A stretch of 54,835 bases of DNA, taken from positions 1-54,835 of the forward strand of contig JAGLEV010000076.1 of assembly GCA_023144895.1 (NCBI GenBank). The letters run 5' to 3'. Below, piece by piece: positions 50,763 through 54,835 of this stretch; position 1 is the stretch's first letter, and every line of letters starts with the position of its first letter. The position numbers and the translations under genes were made by a program. The DNA comes from Thiotrichaceae bacterium (lineage in GTDB: Bacteria; Pseudomonadota; Gammaproteobacteria; Thiotrichales; Thiotrichaceae). The notes under the pieces are model-generated. The model did no database searches. It saw only the letters and a list, made by a program, of their open reading frames with translations, and was not told the DNA's origin.

Positions 50763-52256
50763 TTATTGCTCAAAGACCCACTGTAATAAGGTGTTTTGAA
50801 TTTTAGCCCCTCGACCACTACTGGCCTTAGCACCATTATGATGCATAACAACAACCATCCAACGACCTTTCCGATTAAGCATATAGCCAGCAATAGAACG
50901 AACATTATTTAGGGAACCTGTTTTCATATGTGAACGACCACGCATATCATCATTTCTAAAGCGATTGACCAAGGTGCCATCCAAGCCTGATAAGGATAGT
51001 GAAGATAAGAACTCAGGCATAAATTTATCACGCCAAGCTCTTATTAGAAGGCTGGCATGTTGCTGAGCAGATACACGTGCTATTCGTGATAAGCCAGAAC
51101 CATTATCAATCACCATCTTCTGAGTATTGATACCGACTTCATTCAGTGCATCAAAAATAGCTGCGCGTCCCTTGACCATCGTTCCAGGTCGTCCTTTAGC
51201 CTTGGCTCCTAGAGTGAGTAATAACTGACGTGTCATCACATTATTACTCCATTTATTAATCTTGCGGATTTGCTCACTTAAACTGTTGGAGTAATAGATA
51301 TGGAATCGAGTATCGCCTTTTCTTACTTTACCTATTTTCATCTTAGCTTGTAGTTTTCCACCCGTATTACGCCAAAAATCTCGAAAAGCATTAAAGGCAT
51401 GCTCAGGTGGTTTAGAAAGCACCTTCATTATAAATTGCTGACCACATTGGGCCGAATAAGACCCACTAATTGTTAATGATTGATCAGTAAGCTTAAATTT
51501 TGGTCGGTAATGCCTGCGTTTACAGCGCCCCTTTTGTAGCTTAACATTATTAATATAGTTAAAATTCGGTATCCATGGATAAGGAATAATTTCTATTTTA
51601 TTATTTTTTTTATCAGGACGGAATAAAAATCGGCTAGTCTGAAAATTGTACATTAATGCAGAGGGTAAGGCATTATAAGCGCGTAAAGGACGCTGGTCAA
51701 AAGCAGCTCTATTTTGTTTGCCTACGGTGAAAAAACTATTATCAATAATAATTTTCCCCTTAATGGTATGGAGACCTTTTTCACGAATACCTTGTACAAA
51801 CTTCCAATAGTTTTGATGAACAAGAAAAGGATCACCATAGCCTTTAAGAATTAAGTCTCCTTTTAAAACCCCCTCCTTAATCGTGCCTCGCACCCAAGCT
51901 TCAGTGCGCCATGTATAGTTAGGTTCTAATACCTTTAATGCAGCATAAGTTGTCAGTAGCTTCATTGTTGATGCTGGATTGCGGGGAGTCGTGGGATTAT
52001 GGCTAAGTAGTGGCTTATCGGTATTAAGGTCTTGAACTAAAATACTAATATTTTCTTTAGGGATTTTATACTTCTTTAGTAAATTACGTATTTTTTCAGG
52101 TAACTCCTTTAGTGTTTCTTGTGATTTAATCATCAACACAGCGGGCTGTGGCTCTACAGGCTCTTTTTTTGTAGATTGATCCGATGCAGAAAACACTGGC
52201 ATTACAATGACCAGTAGGATAATAAGTAATAAACGTCGTGTCATAGCTTTAATCAT
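50763..52256 (-). CDS. dacB: D-alanyl-D-alanine carboxypeptidase/endopeptidase, PBP4
   Basis: A peptidase family S13 low-molecular-mass penicillin-binding protein that trims and cuts peptidoglycan peptides in the periplasm. The three active-site motifs are STMK (in RNPASTMKLLTTYA), SNN (in NKWSNNVMTRQLL) and KTG (in HMKTGSLNNVRSIAGY). A signal peptide covers residues ~1-25 (LLLIILLVIVMPVFSASD). Length 497 is normal. An in-frame ATG four codons later is an alternative start. It lies in the leftward envelope operon between trmO and tamA. Confidence 0.95.
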   Translation of the reverse strand: MIKAMTRRLLLIILLVIVMPVFSASDQSTKKEPVEPQPAVLMIKSQETLKELPEKIRNLLKKYKIPKENISILVQDLNTDKPLLSHNPTTPRNPASTMKLLTTYAALKVLEPNYTWRTEAWVRGTIKEGVLKGDLILKGYGDPFLVHQNYWKFVQGIREKGLHTIKGKIIIDNSFFTVGKQNRAAFDQRPLRAYNALPSALMYNFQTSRFLFRPDKKNNKIEIIPYPWIPNFNYINNVKLQKGRCKRRHYRPKFKLTDQSLTISGSYSAQCGQQFIMKVLSKPPEHAFNAFRDFWRNTGGKLQAKMKIGKVRKGDTRFHIYYSNSLSEQIRKINKWSNNVMTRQLLLTLGAKAKGRPGTMVKGRAAIFDALNEVGINTQKMVIDNGSGLSRIARVSAQQHASLLIRAWRDKFMPEFLSSLSLSGLDGTLVNRFRNDDMRGRSHMKTGSLNNVRSIAGYMLNRKGRWMVVVMHHNGAKASSGRGAKIQNTLLQWVFEQ

Positions 52257-52296
52257 TGGCTGTCGCGCGTATTGTGGGAGTGTTATAAGTAAGCAG

Positions 52297-52312
52297 TTGT
52301 TATTGATAACAA
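52297..52312. repeat. Short perfect palindrome between trmO and dacB
   Basis: TTGTTAT-TG-ATAACAA begins one base after the trmO stop on the minus strand. It could be an attenuating hairpin or an operator; no T run follows. Confidence 0.35.
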
Positions 52313-53011
52313 TCAGGCTTCAATAGATAACACTGTAATCTGTTGATTATTATAAGTCCACTGGATATTGAGTTGATAGAGCTTCATGCCATAAATTCTT
52401 GCTGTTTCATTGTGCTGATGAAATGCTGGACGAGGGTCTTGTAGGAGGATTTGTGTAATGAGTTCTGCTAGTTGTGCAGGATGTGAGGCTTGTTGCTCAG
52501 CACATTGTTGAGTGGCATTATTGGTATACTGTACGGTGATATTTGTCTCTGGTGTATTGGGTGCATAGCCAGCAATGGCACTATCAATATAATCAGAGTA
52601 GGGTAAATAAGGTTTAATATCGATAATAGGTGTGCCATCAATCAAGTCAATGCCCGATAGATGCAGTGTGATTTGCTTTTTTTGTTGCTCAACTCGCTCT
52701 AGCTTACATACCGAGAGACCTAGTCCATTGGGGCGATACATTGAACGAGAGGCAAAGACACCAATACGTTGATTACCACCTAAACGAGGAGGGCGTACTA
52801 GTGGCTTCCAGCCTTGACTTTCTGTTTGATGAAATTTAAAAATCAGCCAAAGATGAGAGAATGTTTCTAAGCCTCTCACTATTTCAATGCTAGAGTAGTC
52901 AGGATATAAACGTAACTCTGCTTGTGCTAAGGGGACTAAGTTGGGTTGTCGAGGAGTGCCAAATTTATCGGTAAAACAAGAGTGTATTTTACCGATAGCA
53001 CTTATTTCCAT
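52313..53011 (-). CDS. trmO: tRNA (N6-threonylcarbamoyladenosine(37)-N6)-methyltransferase
   Basis: Methylates t6A37 of tRNA-Thr to m6t6A using S-adenosylmethionine. The UPF0066/TsaA fold is seen in AIGKIHSCFTDKFGTPRQP at the N-terminus, GLETFSHLWLIFKFHQ, and GVFASRSMYRPNGLGLSVCKL, which carries the conserved R-PN-GLS. IDLIDGTPIIDIKPYLPYSD follows. Length 232 matches E. coli YaeB. It begins 11 bases after the rhlE stop. Confidence 0.93.
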   Translation of the reverse strand: MEISAIGKIHSCFTDKFGTPRQPNLVPLAQAELRLYPDYSSIEIVRGLETFSHLWLIFKFHQTESQGWKPLVRPPRLGGNQRIGVFASRSMYRPNGLGLSVCKLERVEQQKKQITLHLSGIDLIDGTPIIDIKPYLPYSDYIDSAIAGYAPNTPETNITVQYTNNATQQCAEQQASHPAQLAELITQILLQDPRPAFHQHNETARIYGMKLYQLNIQWTYNNQQITVLSIEA

Positions 53012-53022
53012 GGTTAAAGAGT

Positions 53023-54339
53023 CTACGTTGTTGCTACCTTCGGTTTACGAGGTCTACGTCTTCTCTTTTTAGCATTTGTATTAGGTTGAGAGTTATTACT
53101 ATTACCTCGACGACCTTGATTGCGGTTTCCACCTCTTCTATTACCACCATTGCCTGTTTGCTTAGGAGCAGCAATACGTTTATCCAAGCTCGTTACTGGC
53201 ACATCATGCTCAGGCTCAAAACCATCAACTAACTGACGATCTAAGAGGCGTTTAATAAAGTGTTCAATATCAGAAAGCTGTTTTACTTGGTCAGCACAAA
53301 CAAGCGAAATAGCCGTACCTGTTGAACCAGCACGCCCTGTACGACCAATACGATGTACATAATCCTCAGCAACATCGGGTAAATCAAAATTAACCACTTG
53401 TGGTAGTTGGTCAATATCAATCCCACGTGCCGCAATATCCGTGGCGACTAAGACTTGCACCTTACCATTTTTAAAGCCAGCTAATGCTTTAGTACGAGCT
53501 GCTTGGCTTTTATTGCCATGGATGGGGGCGGCATTGATACCCTTGTCGTTAAGAAAAGCGGACAGCTTATTAGCTCCGCGCTTTGTTCGTGAAAAGACTA
53601 GTACCTGATGCCATTTTTTACTTTTAATTAATTCTGCTAATAGTGCCGCTTTGCGCTTTTTATCAACAGGGTGAATCCACTGCGTTACCGTTGTTGCTGT
53701 TGTATTTCTAGGTGTTACAGAAATCTCAACAGGGTTATTAACTAAACCTTTTGCAAGCTTACGAATTTGTGGGGAGAAAGTTGCAGAGAATAATAAATTT
53801 TGACGTTGCTTGGGTAATACGGCTAATACCTTTTTAATATCGTGGATAAAGCCCATGTCCAACATACGATCGGCTTCATCTAATACAAGAATTTCTAGTT
53901 TTTTAAAATGTAAGGCATTTTTATTGTACAAATCCAGCAAACGTCCTGGTGTGGCAACCAAAATATCAACACCACGTCGAAGCTTCATCATCTGTGGGTT
54001 AATTTTTACACCACCAAAAACAACGGCAGAAGTGAGGTCAAGATTTTGACCATAAGTTTCAACGCTGGCATTAACCTGAGCAGCAAGCTCACGTGTCGGG
54101 GTAATAATTAATGCACGGACACTATTAGCACCTGCTTTTTGCCCTTTAGCTAAACGCTGTAATACAGGTAATGTAAACCCTGCCGTTTTACCCGTACCTG
54201 TTTGTGCTGCTGCAAGAAGGTCTCGACCTGCAAGCGCGATAGGAATGGATTCTTTTTGTACTGGCGAAGGTTCAGAATAACCCTGTTGCTGAATAATTTT
54301 TAATAATGGCTCTGACAGACCAAGCGAAGTAAAGCTCAT
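53023..54339 (-). CDS. rhlE: DEAD-box ATP-dependent RNA helicase RhlE
   Basis: An RNA helicase involved in ribosome assembly and RNA decay. Motifs in order: Q-motif region ([14 protein letters not shown]), [44 protein letters not shown], the [15 protein letters not shown] motif and [10 protein letters not shown]. The last ~65 residues are a low-complexity basic tail rich in Gly, Asn and Arg ([17 protein letters not shown]). AAGGACAT supplies the ribosome site. It heads the leftward operon rhlE-trmO-dacB-tamA-tamB. Confidence 0.94.
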   Translation of the reverse strand: MSFTSLGLSEPLLKIIQQQGYSEPSPVQKESIPIALAGRDLLAAAQTGTGKTAGFTLPVLQRLAKGQKAGANSVRALIITPTRELAAQVNASVETYGQNLDLTSAVVFGGVKINPQMMKLRRGVDILVATPGRLLDLYNKNALHFKKLEILVLDEADRMLDMGFIHDIKKVLAVLPKQRQNLLFSATFSPQIRKLAKGLVNNPVEISVTPRNTTATTVTQWIHPVDKKRKAALLAELIKSKKWHQVLVFSRTKRGANKLSAFLNDKGINAAPIHGNKSQAARTKALAGFKNGKVQVLVATDIAARGIDIDQLPQVVNFDLPDVAEDYVHRIGRTGRAGSTGTAISLVCADQVKQLSDIEHFIKRLLDRQLVDGFEPEHDVPVTSLDKRIAAPKQTGNGGNRRGGNRNQGRRGNSNNSQPNTNAKKRRRRPRKPKVATT

Positions 54340-54835
54340 AAATAATGTCCTTGAATATAGCTCTTGGAGGGTACAGCAAACGACATCAGAGTACCATTAG
54401 GACAGCATTGTATTTATGATATTTGACAAGTTTTCTTTGTTTTATTGATAGGTTGGGGTGTTTTTATGCGGATTTGCTTTAAGAGGGTTAATCAATTTTA
54501 ATGGGCTTGTTGTTATTTTATTACTTTTGAAATAGAGCCAATATTGTCGTGAAAATAGAATAAACATCGGTATTATGCCATAAAATACCACTCTCTCCTT
54601 ATCCAATAATCTAATGCTACTGTTCTAGATTGCAGGTCGAACTTTAGTCCATCAGTTTCGTTGTGTGTTATTATTTGACGGACTGAAGCCTGTCTTACCC
54701 TATTATAATACAACGATTAAATTTAAAGAGTCAGTAGCGATAAGAACACTATATTTTCATGAGCAATAAAGATAGCCTCACCGTGCATCAAAGGTGATTG
54801 ATAAAATATTTTTGCTTCTCTTTTACTGTTGGTTG
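54340..54835. other. Upstream region of rhlE, window end
   Basis: Nearly 500 bases with no credible ORF. The part next to rhlE should carry its promoter. A REP-like inverted pair lies at 54634-54697. Nothing else is recognisable. Confidence 0.45.
54634..54697. repeat. Inverted pair of REP-like palindromes
   Basis: The left arm AGGTCGAACTTTAGTCC (54634-54650) and the right arm GACGGACTGAAGCCTGTC (54677-54694) are inverted, divergent copies of the motif at 36057. A pair of this kind is the layout of a BIME (interspersed mosaic element). Confidence 0.6.

Noticed and set aside
1-54835. tRNA, rRNA, CRISPR, integrase or transposase genes
   Set aside because: I looked for T-loop GGTTCRA-type sequence, repeat-spacer patterns and transposase motifs and saw none, though a tRNA scan by program would be decisive.

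Overview
The window looks like chromosomal DNA of an AT-rich Gammaproteobacterium. Supporting signs are a complete heptose arm for LPS inner core (waaF, gmhA, hldE, hldD, waaC), a TamA/TamB pair, PBP4, TrmO, RhlE, PdxH, Mrp and CrcB, all with Gram-negative architecture, and an assimilatory nitrate cluster containing a kinase/phosphatase as in Pseudomonas-type clusters. A sulfur-oxidiser-like lineage (Thiotrichales and relatives) is a guess from gene flavour and cannot be proved here. I saw no tRNA, rRNA, CRISPR array, transposase or phage gene.

Region 1 (1-6600) is LPS core synthesis. waaF (-) diverges from the translationally coupled gmhA-hldE-hldD operon (+). A UDP-glucuronate 4-epimerase-like gene (-) and waaC (+) follow. 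Region 2 (6600-20800) is envelope and accessory DNA: small secreted proteins, a DUF4360 protein, an ECF sigma factor overlapping a transmembrane Ser/Thr kinase, an MltB-like lipoprotein with a 13-residue tandem repeat, a secreted propeller/PKD-like protein, a DUF1800-DUF1501 pair and a metallo-beta-lactamase-fold hydrolase. It has two ~0.8-0.9 kb non-coding gaps rich in hairpins.

Region 3 (20900-28100) holds housekeeping genes (pdxH, mrp, crcB, serS), an unknown gene, and a large secreted CBM9-type protein. Region 4 (28700-40200) is nitrate assimilation. A nitrate transporter, a coiled-coil membrane protein and a PP2C-kinase fusion run leftward; nirB, nirD, a Nas-type nitrate reductase and a fused DmsB-DmsC-like iron-sulfur/membrane subunit run rightward. 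Both arms start from sequences that match the sigma-54 -24/-12 consensus, so the divergent intergenic region reads as a nitrogen-controlled switch. The membrane subunit suggests that electrons reach the nitrate reductase from quinol rather than from NADH or ferredoxin.

Region 5 (40200-54835) holds a polysaccharide co-polymerase/tyrosine kinase (GumC/Wzc type) and then a leftward envelope operon rhlE-trmO-dacB-tamA-tamB. TamB is unusually long (1954 residues) because about 850 residues are twelve tandem copies of a 71-residue unit, the central ones nearly identical at DNA level.

The most notable points are the quinol-linked 'assimilatory' nitrate reductase under paired sigma-54 promoters, the expanded TamB, the ECF-sigma/kinase pair, and a possible 16-residue peptide gene upstream of gumC.
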